Shown: positions 33,276 to 41,312 of the stretch, piece after piece
Layout of the letters: each line of letters starts with the position of its first letter
Numbering within the stretch: position 1 is the stretch's first letter
NCBI GenBank assembly: GCA_029861865.1
Contig: JAOTYL010000009.1
Coordinates: 62,001 to 126,000 of the forward strand
Source: Myxococcales bacterium
GTDB taxonomy: Bacteria > Myxococcota_A > Polyangia > Polyangiales > Houyiibacteriaceae
Length of the DNA: 64,000 bases
Reading direction: 5' to 3'
Position numbers and translations under genes: made by a program
The notes under the pieces: generated by a model
Databases searched by the model: none
Seen by the model: only the letters and a program-made list of their open reading frames with translations
Told to the model about the DNA's origin: nothing

Positions 33276-34889
33276 GTGAAAAGAGAGGGATGGATGCACA
33301 ATCCAGAAATAGAACAGACGAAGGCGCAAGGCTCGAGCTTCCGGCACAAGGGACGAAGGCGGGGAGCTGGGGTGGCGACAACATTATCTATGCTGATGGT
33401 CGCTGCCACCGCCAGTGCGGAGGTTGTCGCGACCGGCGATCTTGAAAGCATTGTCCGTGACGGGGCCCTTAACGGGACAAACATCACTTGGGACAACCAA
33501 ATGTACCAGCCTGGATTCTTTCCATGGGCTGTGAATCTCGGCGCGGCGGCTGGCATCAACGTGATGGAAGTGCCGCCACCGCCATACTTCTTCGGGCAGG
33601 CGTTAGCGCCCATGGGGGGATTGGACAACTTTGAGGCGCGCTTCGGGAATTTCTTTATCCAGTTCTACTCGGACCAGGGAAACCCGGTGTTTCCGCCCCC
33701 CCTGTGGAATGGCGTCCTGAGTATCTCCACTGGTTTTCAGCTGGGAGAATACATCTGCGAAGCGGTAGATCCGAACGCTCCCTTCCCCTTTAATATCCCA
33801 TACGTCGGACCGGCTAGTTGCTCGAAAGGCTCGACTGGCCTGCCAGTCGACGTCACCTTCGTCAACGCGGAGCTCAACCTCGCTGGGAGCTTTGTGGATA
33901 ATGGCGTTGGTACGCTTCCGACCGGACTGGGTGACGGGTCGACAATCACGTACTCCATCGACGGCGGCGGAACGTGCGTCGAGCCTTTTCTTGGAGCTGG
34001 AGCCTTCGACTGCAGCGGCCGAATCAATCTCAATGCCTTTAGGGGCTTCGCGACCCCCGTTGGAACCGCCGTACCCGTCGATGTCGAGACGTCTTTCAGC
34101 CCTCCTGGGGGCGGGACTCCCGTTCCGGTCGTCGGTACGGTCACCTACAACGAGGTGCTCACCGATGGCCTCACAACTGTGGTCACCTCGTCCCAAGGGG
34201 GGGGGACCATCCCCTTTAACTTCAGCGTCGATGTGGGGGGCTGGACTACGATCTACATAGACATCAGCACCACCGCCAACGTGCTCGGGCCGATCACGGT
34301 CTGCGGCGAATACGCCGATGATGACAACAACGGATACGTGGACGACACGGCTGCACACGAGTGCGACCTCCGCCTCCTCCACAACGACGGCGGCGGTGTA
34401 TTCGAAGATGCCACGCTGGCAGCCGACGATGTCCTCTGCCCGTTCCCGCAGGACCAAACCACCTGCGACGACCCGAACATTCCCGGGGGGAAACTGTGTA
34501 TCAACACGGTGGAAAATGAGATCTGCGGGAGCGTGGACAGCCTTTCTCTGTTCCTTCTCGCGGTCGAGACCACCCTCGAAGGTGAGCTCCTTGGCACACT
34601 GCAGCTGGCCATTGATAGGGTAGACGATCTGGATCCCACAGTCTTCGGACAGAAGAGATTGCAAAAGGCCATGTCGAGGGTCCTCACCTCGGCCGTGCGT
34701 CAGGTCGAAAGCGGCGAGTACTCCGAAGCTCGCGACACGGCCTTGTCTGCGCTCAAAAGGACGGATGGCTGTGCAAACGACGGCGAGCCCGATGTCAACG
34801 ACTGGATCCAAGAGTGCGAGGCACAGAGCCAGGTGTATCCATTGCTCGAGGACGCGATCGCGCTCCTGGATGAGATCCTCGCAGGCTAG
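33276..34889 (+). CDS. Large secreted beta-rich protein of unknown function
   Basis: GTG 33276 follows AAGGAG at a good distance (product begins MKREGWMHNP), 537 residues; ATG 33294 is the alternative. A charged stretch precedes a signal peptide (VATTLSMLMVAATASA-E). The mature chain is Gly/Pro/Thr-rich with many strands (NLGAAAGINVMEV, GDGSTITYSIDGGGTC), paired cysteines, and a helical C-terminal segment (LQKAMSRVLTSAVRQVESGEYSEARD). It resembles extracellular adhesin-like proteins. It is controlled by the sigma-54 promoter above and ends before a strong terminator. Confidence 0.75.
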   Translation: MKREGWMHNPEIEQTKAQGSSFRHKGRRRGAGVATTLSMLMVAATASAEVVATGDLESIVRDGALNGTNITWDNQMYQPGFFPWAVNLGAAAGINVMEVPPPPYFFGQALAPMGGLDNFEARFGNFFIQFYSDQGNPVFPPPLWNGVLSISTGFQLGEYICEAVDPNAPFPFNIPYVGPASCSKGSTGLPVDVTFVNAELNLAGSFVDNGVGTLPTGLGDGSTITYSIDGGGTCVEPFLGAGAFDCSGRINLNAFRGFATPVGTAVPVDVETSFSPPGGGTPVPVVGTVTYNEVLTDGLTTVVTSSQGGGTIPFNFSVDVGGWTTIYIDISTTANVLGPITVCGEYADDDNNGYVDDTAAHECDLRLLHNDGGGVFEDATLAADDVLCPFPQDQTTCDDPNIPGGKLCINTVENEICGSVDSLSLFLLAVETTLEGELLGTLQLAIDRVDDLDPTVFGQKRLQKAMSRVLTSAVRQVESGEYSEARDTALSALKRTDGCANDGEPDVNDWIQECEAQSQVYPLLEDAIALLDEILAG

Positions 34890-34935
34890 CCTGGCGGTGA
34901 CGGGCGAGACCCGGTAGCGCACGGCAACACACGAG

Positions 34936-34959
34936 AAACCCCGCTCCGGCGGGGTTTTT
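34936..34959 (+). terminator. Rho-independent terminator
   Basis: AACCCCGC and GCGGGGTT form an 8-pair stem around TCCG, followed by T5. It lies 47 bases after the secreted-protein stop. Confidence 0.9.
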
Positions 34960-34964
34960 CATTG

Positions 34965-35027
34965 CTCTCTTGCCCATCGGGAGGACGATGAGCGCCGAAT
35001 TTCGCGGTACTAGCTCGTTATGTCGAC
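34965..35027 (+). repeat. R-B repeat, partial copy (left 63 bp)
   Basis: Matches the left half of the 104-bp R-B unit (GCCCATCGGG, ATGAGCGCCGAATT, CGCGGTACTA, GTTATGTCG) with several changes and stops at about 35027. The relaxase remnant begins next to it. Confidence 0.65.
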
Positions 35028-35091
35028 TTGCAGCGGACTCTGTTTCGCGTTCGGATCGCCGAACTGAATCGCCACGCCATCTCGCTGAATC

Positions 35092-36293
35092 TCACAACTC
35101 CCTTTCTTCGCTGGAACGGCCGCGTTCCCGCTCTCGTCGCTTTCGAAGTCGAATCGCACGGGCGTCGCGCGGCGCGGCGCGGCCTGCAACGAAATGTCGC
35201 CAGGTGCCTGGATGCCAGGTCTTCTGGATGGCTTTCCGTTGGATCGCGAGTTTTCGCCTCAGAGCTCGAGTTTCCATGGTCTGCCGAAGCGCGAGTTGTC
35301 GCACAAGCTGGCCTCGATCGCGGGCTGACACGGGTAGGGCATTGATGACCCTTCGTTGCAGGCGGTACTTCTGCCTGAGTTGTTCACGATCGCGAAAGGC
35401 AGCTTCTCGATAGCTCTTCCATGCCTCTCGGCGGTGCGTGCGAGCTTGGTGGAGGCTCTGCTCATACTCCCTCCAGAGGCTCCGGGGCCCCCTCGTCGGC
35501 ATGGGCGAGTACCGCTGCTCTCCCTGGCGTGCGGCTTCCAGGTGTCGGTCCGATGCCGGCTGGAACGATCCAAGCTGTTTGCAGAGCCGAGCCTTGCTGA
35601 GCTCGCGAGCCACGAAAGACGCCTTTACGCGAACGCCACGGTCGGCGTCCTCGAACACGAGGCCGTTGCCGTGCGGCCGAATCACGACACCAAGACGGCT
35701 GCACACGTCGTGTACATCGTCCCAGCTTCGTAGCTCGCTCGCCCGCAGGGCAGGCCGGAGCTTTTCCCGGGCCCAGCGCGCGAAGCTTTCGATTCCATGG
35801 TGAGCTTCGCAATCTGCAGCTCGTTGCGGGACCCTCTCGCGGTCGCGCGTCCTCGACATGAGCGGTGCCAGGCCGAGCTCCCGCTCGAGGGCCCGGGCCC
35901 CGGTGAACAACTTCTGGTGGTCCCAAGCGGGCGAGTGGATCCGAAACGTCTCTGGGTGGATCTTGTTAATCGCGACGTGGATGTGCTCGTGATCGGTATC
36001 GTTGTGACGCACCGCGAGGTACTGGTGCTCGGAAAACCCCAGAGTATCCACAAAGCCTTTCCACAACTTGTTGAAGCTCCTTTGGTTCGAGGCGCTGATC
36101 GTCGGGGTGAAGCGAGATGACGAGGTGATACGTACGCTTGCTTCCGGCGCGGGTGTTTTGTGCTTGGACGGCGTCGACGAGCTTGCAGGCGAGCTCGAGG
36201 TCGTCGGCCCCGGTGACGCCAGGAAGATTCGCTGCGAGGAACCAGGTGGAGCGCGGCTGGGTGTCTCGGCCCTGGATGTAGTGTGCCAGGTGC
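35092..36293 (-). pseudogene. Relaxase (RP4 TraI/MobA-like), frameshifted and truncated
   Basis: The C-terminal frame holds HNDTDHEHIHVAINKIHPETF, the relaxase motif III with three histidines, and a long basic helical tail (RKYRL-like, RRKLAIQRKAIQKTW). The earlier part, HYIQGRDTQPRSTW to LVISLHPDDQRLE, is in a different frame, so a slip lies near 36060. The first residues are replaced by the R-A repeat at 36294. Plasmids and ICEs use such enzymes to nick oriT. It is a relic of a mobilisable element. Confidence 0.85.
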
Positions 36294-36375
36294 TCACTCA
36301 GCTCCTGAATTGCGCAGAACGCCTTATAAGTAAACTCTGCGAGACTAAGACAGGGCGTTTGTAGTGACTATCAGC
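36294..36375 (+). repeat. R-A repeat, copy 2 (82 bp)
   Basis: Identical core to copy 1. On its left it cuts the 5' end of the relaxase; on its right it begins directly within a DUF3800-like reading frame. Confidence 0.9.
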
Positions 36376-36655
36376 CTGCACGAACATGACATCCGTAAGC
36401 AGGCGGGTCCGTTTGCGATCCTTCAGGACACACAACTGCGAAGCCGCTTCATGAAGGATCTCACGAACATCATTTGCGACGCCCAGTTTCAAATAGTCGC
36501 GGCAGTCATCGACAAGAGCCGCCTGCGAACCGATCTTGATATCTATGGCACCGCGATGGGTTTCGGTCTGGAACGCATCGCGATGCACTATCAGCTCACC
36601 CCGAGCTCGCCCGCACTTCACGTCGTCTGCGAATCCAGGGGACGCCGCGAGAGAG
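36376..36655 (+). pseudogene. DUF3800-domain protein fragment
   Basis: The frame reads LHEHDIRKQAGPFAIL, DLTNIICDAQFQIVAAVIDKSRL, and LHVVCESRGRRE, which match the middle of DUF3800 proteins (RNase H-like fold, common in mobile and defence islands). The N-terminus is lost at the R-A repeat and the C-terminus at a transposase remnant. There is no start codon of its own. Confidence 0.7.
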
Positions 36656-36695
36656 CCCAGGTCGTCCCCGGCTCGATGATGCGTCGTCGCGTCAT
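36636..36695 (-). pseudogene. REP-associated transposase N-terminal remnant
   Basis: MTRRRIIEPGTTWALSRR on the minus strand matches the beginning of the intact transposase at 44780 (MTRPRIVDPGTTLALSRR). The frame then runs into the DUF3800 fragment. Only about 20 codons remain. Confidence 0.7.
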
Positions 36696-37089
36696 GGGCC
36701 CACGCCGAGCGAAAAGCGTGCCCACAAGCACCGTCGTGTTTCCGGTAGGATTTGCTCCGATGAGAACACCAACGGCTGGCGGCGCACCACGATTCGCCGG
36801 CGCCCGCCAGCTCACGACAATACAACGGAATCACCGAGTTCTTGCTCGGTCGGATCTTCGTCACCACTGCAAAACACGAAACGGAATCGGGCTAACCGAA
36901 AGGGACTCCCTGGGGATTCCCAGAGAGTCCCTGACGCATGGGTCTACCGGCTGCGCCTCCCCTCGACGTGCCGCACGCACTCGCCCACGACGGCGCGCCG
37001 ATCAGCGTAAGGGGAAATGGAGCTGCAACGTTTTCTCGGTGCTGTTTCGCGCTTCCCGTGTCGGAACGAAGGAGAGTCGTGACAGCGGC
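36696..37089. other. Intergenic region with a long hairpin
   Basis: No gene supported. The stretch contains a hairpin with 14-bp arms at 36901-36914 and 36919-36932 (one mismatch), followed on the minus strand by TTT, so it may terminate the gene at 37090-38301. Confidence 0.45.
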
Positions 37090-38301
37090 TTACTGCTGCG
37101 CACCAAGCGCCCCTGCTACGACGCCGAGCGCCTTACGGGAGTTAGCATAGGTCTTTGTAAATGTCTTGCCACCACAGACCACCAGACTGACGAACTGTTC
37201 TTCTTCAATGGGAACTCGCTTGACTTGTGCGTGGCCCACGGTGGTAGACACTTTGGGTCGGAACGGGCTCCAGGTGTACACTTCGCAACCCTTCTCGTCT
37301 GTCCCTGCCAAGACCGCACCCTCTGGCCAACCTACGACAGGTTCCCCACGTGCCAAAGCCTTCCGTAGGGTCTTGACACCACCACGAGTGTAATACTTGT
37401 GCTGCTGGGATACCGAAGTCGCAAGAAGCGCGCCCTCGCCAACTTCTTCGAACACCACTGCGTAGTCGGGCAAACCGGTTTTCTGCACCGTAATCGTGGG
37501 GCTGCACTGGTAGCTGTTCTCTGCCACGCGTTTCCATTCCCTCCTAGAGCAAAGTGTCCGATCGAAGTTGATCCTCTCACAATGCGCGACGCAAAAGCGC
37601 CTCCATTCGACCTCCGTCGAGCCAACCCACGGGTGCTGACGGCATTCGCTGACGTCGCACCACTTGGTGTTCGAGCAGTGCCGGTTTACATTCCTGCAAC
37701 GGTCGGGCTCAGAGCATTTCGGGTGGTGGTTCCTGCAAAGGTCGAACGAGGAGGTACGCATCGAGGTGCAAAATCCGTCGTGGCAGGATTCATGGGCAGC
37801 GCATTGACGATGCTCTAGACACGGCAGCCGACAGAAGCCCTCCGAGCATGCCTCCGAACTGGCGCACTCAGCATGGCTCGAATCGCTGGTGTTTTTCGAG
37901 TCGTCTGCGCCGTTGGCATCACTCGGAGTCGAACAGGGCCTGAGGCATCCGTGCTGAGTCGGGACGAAACCCTCGTCGCTATTGCATAGGGATGTCCATT
38001 GCGTACACACGGTGTCGATGGTCCTAAGCGAGCGCCGTGATGTGGACCCTATTTGCTTCATGCAGTACGACTGCATCCCGGTGAGTCGGTCGGGACTGCC
38101 GCATTTCACGAGCTGCATCATAGGAACGCTAGCGATAGGGACCTCCCGCTCGACCGTCTTTGTACTCATGCACACCCGCAACTCCGCAGCGGGACCCTCT
38201 TCGTCCGGCCGGCTGTACCCCGGTGAGTTCCATAGGAGCACAGTCACCGCTGACACCGCGAAAACCAGGGGTGCAGTCCTCACCAAGGAAAAGCTCACCA
38301 T
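37090..38301 (-). CDS. Cysteine-rich secreted protein of unknown function
   Basis: The ATG at 38301 follows AAGGAGG and opens a signal peptide (RTAPLVFAVSAVTVLLW); 403 residues. The mid part has many cysteines in short spacings (CASSEACSEGFCRLPCLEHRQCAAHESCHDGFC), similar to EGF-like or disulfide-knot repeats common in myxobacterial exported proteins. The C-terminal third has strands and no cysteine cluster (VVGWPEGAVLAGTDEKG). No family can be named. It lies between two truncated genes. Confidence 0.72.
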   Translation of the reverse strand: MVSFSLVRTAPLVFAVSAVTVLLWNSPGYSRPDEEGPAAELRVCMSTKTVEREVPIASVPMMQLVKCGSPDRLTGMQSYCMKQIGSTSRRSLRTIDTVCTQWTSLCNSDEGFVPTQHGCLRPCSTPSDANGADDSKNTSDSSHAECASSEACSEGFCRLPCLEHRQCAAHESCHDGFCTSMRTSSFDLCRNHHPKCSEPDRCRNVNRHCSNTKWCDVSECRQHPWVGSTEVEWRRFCVAHCERINFDRTLCSRREWKRVAENSYQCSPTITVQKTGLPDYAVVFEEVGEGALLATSVSQQHKYYTRGGVKTLRKALARGEPVVGWPEGAVLAGTDEKGCEVYTWSPFRPKVSTTVGHAQVKRVPIEEEQFVSLVVCGGKTFTKTYANSRKALGVVAGALGAQQ

Positions 38302-38500
38302 GCGGTCCTCCTTTTCTGGGGAGGGCCAGGAGACACCCTAGACCGGGGACATGTCAATCACTGTTTTGTGGCGTCGCCTTTTGCGTCCTACGAAGGCACA
38401 GGCGCAGGGGGTGCGCCCGATGTCGTCAGCGCCTGTGTGGTTGAAACGCTAGGGCTGCACCCCAAGCGCCCCGACGTCGCTCTGCTGCGGTGGGTCGGGG

Positions 38501-38845
38501 CTAGCCATCACCCCCGTCGGTAGTCCAAATGATAGTCCCGTTGCCGCCCGCGGCCGCCCCGTTGTCTGCATCCGCGAAAGATACGGAGAGGAGGCCACTA
38601 AACGTTGGTTTCTCCTGTTCCAACCAGGTTACGCCTCCGTCTGTTGATCGGAATATCGTGTTTACGCCCACGGCCGCAACGGTGTTCGCGTCGATGAACA
38701 GTACGTCGAAGCAACAGCCCACGAGGGGGTCTTGAGACACCCACGTTGTCCCCCCGTCCGTGGTCCTTAGAACCACACCACCGGGGCCCACAGCGAGCCC
38801 CGTCTCCGCATCCCCGAACGACACAGCTAGCAGGGTGTCGCTCAC
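38501..38845 (-). pseudogene. Ycf48-like beta-propeller fragment
   Basis: Three repeats of the type SVSFADADNGAAAGGNGTI and STDGGVTWLEQ match photosystem-stability/BNR-like propeller proteins. The frame begins exactly at the R-A repeat (38842), so the 5' part is missing. The C-terminus ends at TTDGGDG, shortly after a repeat would start. Only a fragment remains. Confidence 0.7.
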
Positions 38846-38923
38846 TCAGCTCCTGAATTGCGCAGAACGCCTTATAAGTAAACTCTGCGAGACTAAGACA
38901 GGGCGTTTGTAGTGACTATCAGC
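38842..38923 (+). repeat. R-A repeat, copy 3 (82 bp)
   Basis: Full-length. Its left edge is the truncation point of the Ycf48-like frame; downstream lies a PilZ gene. Confidence 0.9.
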
Positions 38924-39055
38924 CTTGCGCGGGGATACGTCGACCGATCATTCAAGTTGAGCACTGGTCATAGGGTGAGTCATCGACTTCGGCCCTTGAA
39001 GTCCCCATGATGAAACTCTAGGTCGCCGTCTGCAGCGGGCGACCCCGCGGGCAGC

Positions 39056-39424
39056 ATGAGTTCCAAAAACCGCAGACATTCGAATCGGTCGCCTCCGACA
39101 GGCAAGGACTCCGAGGTTCGACCCGCTGGTAGCGAAGACGAGCGGCGTCGCGCGGACCGGTGGCATTCAGATGCCGAGGTGGAGATCTTGTCGCCCATCC
39201 AGCAAGTGGCGTCGGCCGTCGATGTAAGCAAGACCGGCATACAGCTCTGGCTCGACCACTGGCTCTCCGCTGGTACGGTGTGTGACCTGCGCATCACGAC
39301 TCACTCGGGCCGAACGATGCACAAGCGCGTGCGGGTCATTTGGACGCGGCGGGAGGGGAAAAGCTGCGTGTCTGGATTGGAAGTGGTGGGGTCGATCGCG
39401 CCGCACACCTCCGACCAGGACTGA
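39056..39424 (+). CDS. PilZ-domain protein
   Basis: The 122-residue protein has a 35-residue polar N-terminus and then a PilZ-like barrel: RRADRWHSDAEVEI (Arg-rich motif), AVDVSKTGIQLWL (the DxSxxG core) and RVRVIWTRREGKSCVSGLEVV. Both c-di-GMP contact motifs are present, so binding is plausible. It follows R-A copy 3 by 130 bases and may be a motility or signalling effector. Confidence 0.77.
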   Translation: MSSKNRRHSNRSPPTGKDSEVRPAGSEDERRRADRWHSDAEVEILSPIQQVASAVDVSKTGIQLWLDHWLSAGTVCDLRITTHSGRTMHKRVRVIWTRREGKSCVSGLEVVGSIAPHTSDQD

Positions 39425-39510
39425 TCATGCGTACTCGATACTGAATGAGGCGAAACACGGCGATCTGAAGCAGGTTCGATTCCCACCGCTGCACCACACC
39501 GCGAGGGCAG

Positions 39511-39918
39511 CTACAGTGTTTCTGCCGCGGGTGAGGGTCTTCCCGGAGGCAACGGCAGCGCGGCAAAGGAGGCTTCTAGTCCCTTGCACGCCGCGCCGCG
39601 ATACGCCTGGAGGGCATCGGTAAAGCTCTCTGACCACTCAGCATCGGAGGCGCGCTCGGGCTGAACCCGCTTGAAAAGCCTGGGCGACGTGACTAGCCCG
39701 CAGCCTTCTCGGAGTTCTTCGCAGCATGCATCGAGAGCCACGCAAAGTGAACCCGTCTTCTCTTGCAGTTCGAATCCCGAAGGTTCCCTCCCCAGCACCT
39801 GATTGGCAACTAGCCCCTCGAGATCAACGATCGTCTGTTGCACGACACCACGGATTGCATCGAGACGGAACGTCTTCCATGCGCTTTGCAAAATGGCATC
39901 TATGCCGATCTCGTTCAT
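39511..39918 (-). CDS. Protein of unknown function
   Basis: The 135-residue product (ATG 39918) has no signal peptide, is helical, has four cysteines, and ends in a Pro-rich tail. No motif is recognised. It precedes by 40 bases, on the same strand, the end of a small Lys-rich gene. Confidence 0.5.
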   Translation of the reverse strand: MNEIGIDAILQSAWKTFRLDAIRGVVQQTIVDLEGLVANQVLGREPSGFELQEKTGSLCVALDACCEELREGCGLVTSPRLFKRVQPERASDAEWSESFTDALQAYRGAACKGLEASFAALPLPPGRPSPAAETL

Positions 39919-39959
39919 CAGAACCCTGCGATCGAGTCTAAGGCTCCGAAGGGAACCGT

Positions 39960-40094
39960 CTAGTCCTTCGTCAGAATGCCGAGTCCTTCCTTGCCTGCCT
40001 TCTTGGCGGCCTTCTCTACCTTCTTTGCCTTCTTCTCTTTTTGAGTAAGCTTCGGCTTGTTGCTGGTGGCGGTTCTCTTCTGACCTTTACCCAT
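39960..40094 (-). CDS. 44-residue Lys-rich peptide
   Basis: This short frame starts at ATG 40094 after AAGGAT and ends with TAG at 39960-39962. The product begins MGKGQKRTATSNK and is about one third lysine (KEKKAKKVEKAAKKAG). Such peptides often bind nucleic acid. It is too short for most ORF cut-offs. It lies between two same-strand genes, so it may be part of an operon. Confidence 0.6.
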   Translation of the reverse strand: MGKGQKRTATSNKPKLTQKEKKAKKVEKAAKKAGKEGLGILTKD

Positions 40095-40121
40095 GGAGAT
40101 CCTTTCGCGCCCGGTGTCGAC

Positions 40122-40916
40122 TCACGCGGCGAAGACCCGATTCGGACAGTGACCTCGAGTATGCGGCGGGACGGACGCGAGACAAGGTGACTCCGAGCGG
40201 TCCGCTATCGGTATTCGAACGCTCAGAATCTCCTGGTCTTGGGTGTCGCGGCTCAGCGTCCCGTCGAGCTTCAGCGCGTAGGCGGCCGCCAGGGCGAAAA
40301 ACCTCGCCTTGTCACGGTCATCCTGAGTACGGCTATCTTCGGTTGTCGACGACTTCGGCCAGGCAATCCGGAACTCGGCCCATGTCCCCGAGCACGGCGG
40401 AAGAATCACCTCGACCTCGTCTTCGATTCTCGCAGGTGCCGACCGGATCGCGACCTCGAAGAGAGAGGTCACCAACCAGCGCCTCGCGGTGACGCGGCGC
40501 TCGCCTTGGATGACAAGACGAAGGCGCATCTCCCCGGATAACGCCGCAACGGCCTCGCGCGCGCAATCAGAGAGCTCGATCGAATCGCGAGTCCTGCCAG
40601 AGGCAGCCACGACGTCGCAGAAGTGGTTGACGGTCTTTTCCAACAACTGGCAGCGCTCCCGGAGCTCTGACGCTAACTCACCGACTCCAAACGTCGCGCG
40701 TCCCGCCAATTGCTGCAGCTGCACGTCGGTTTCTCGGCCGAGCATGCGTAGAAACGGAGGTCGCTTACCGGCGTCCGCAATGGCAAACCCTAGCTGCCGC
40801 CGAAGCCGGCTGATTTCTTCAACAGGATCATCCTGTCGGAGCGACCGCTCCCACCACTCGAAGGCGTGAGGAGGCTGCCTGGACGTCGCGCGGAGCGCCC
40901 TTGGTAGTTGAAACAT
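40122..40916 (-). CDS. Sensor-kinase-like protein lacking the canonical kinase motifs
   Basis: ATG 40916 gives 264 residues. Secondary-structure character resembles a histidine-kinase core: a helical segment (LASELRERCQLLEKTVNHFCDVV), CAREAVAAL, EVEVILPPCSGTWAEFRIAWP and a final SVRIPI strand. The ATP-binding G boxes are not recognisable, so kinase activity is doubtful. It is preceded by a small zinc-ribbon gene with a 9-base gap. Confidence 0.5.
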   Translation of the reverse strand: MFQLPRALRATSRQPPHAFEWWERSLRQDDPVEEISRLRRQLGFAIADAGKRPPFLRMLGRETDVQLQQLAGRATFGVGELASELRERCQLLEKTVNHFCDVVAASGRTRDSIELSDCAREAVAALSGEMRLRLVIQGERRVTARRWLVTSLFEVAIRSAPARIEDEVEVILPPCSGTWAEFRIAWPKSSTTEDSRTQDDRDKARFFALAAAYALKLDGTLSRDTQDQEILSVRIPIADRSESPCLASVPPHTRGHCPNRVFAA

Positions 40917-40924
40917 CGCGGCGT

Positions 40925-41161
40925 CTAACCTTGGCCACCGAGGTCGCAGTACAATTCCGGGAACTCCAGCGCCCTGAGGGGCGAGCGGCACTCGCGGCAC
41001 AGGACAAGCCCATCTGGGTCGTCCGGGTAAACGAGGTCGCTAGCGCTGTCGCAGGAAGCACAGACCGCCGTCTGAAGCGACCAAGGACCCTGATCGCTCC
41101 ATGTCGCGAGAGCTATTGGTGGAAACGAAACTCGTGTGGTGTTTTTCGCTCTGTGCTGCAT
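40925..41161 (-). CDS. Small zinc-ribbon protein
   Basis: The 78-residue product starts at ATG 41161 after a purine-rich site. CASC-N15-CREC places two Cys pairs as in a zinc ribbon, in the C-terminal half. The frame is open further upstream without a better start. It is divergent from the sigma-54 activator and co-directional with the kinase-like gene, suggesting a shared regulatory region. Confidence 0.5.
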   Translation of the reverse strand: MQHRAKNTTRVSFPPIALATWSDQGPWSLQTAVCASCDSASDLVYPDDPDGLVLCRECRSPLRALEFPELYCDLGGQG

Positions 41162-41312
41162 CCTCTTCTCCCCCTGGGCTTTTCGTATGCAAAACTCTGG
41201 CCACGTACAAATCTCCCGTATTTTTGGTAAATTGCATTTTCGGTTGATCATTCGCCTGTTAGTGTATTCAATCAAAATGAGTTATCGTTCCTTCAATTTG
41301 ATGGGGTGGCCG

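Noticed and set aside
33603-34922. Minus-strand frame of 439 codons opposite the secreted protein
   Set aside because: It overlaps a gene with a signal peptide, ribosome site, promoter and terminator; its composition is that of a shadow frame.
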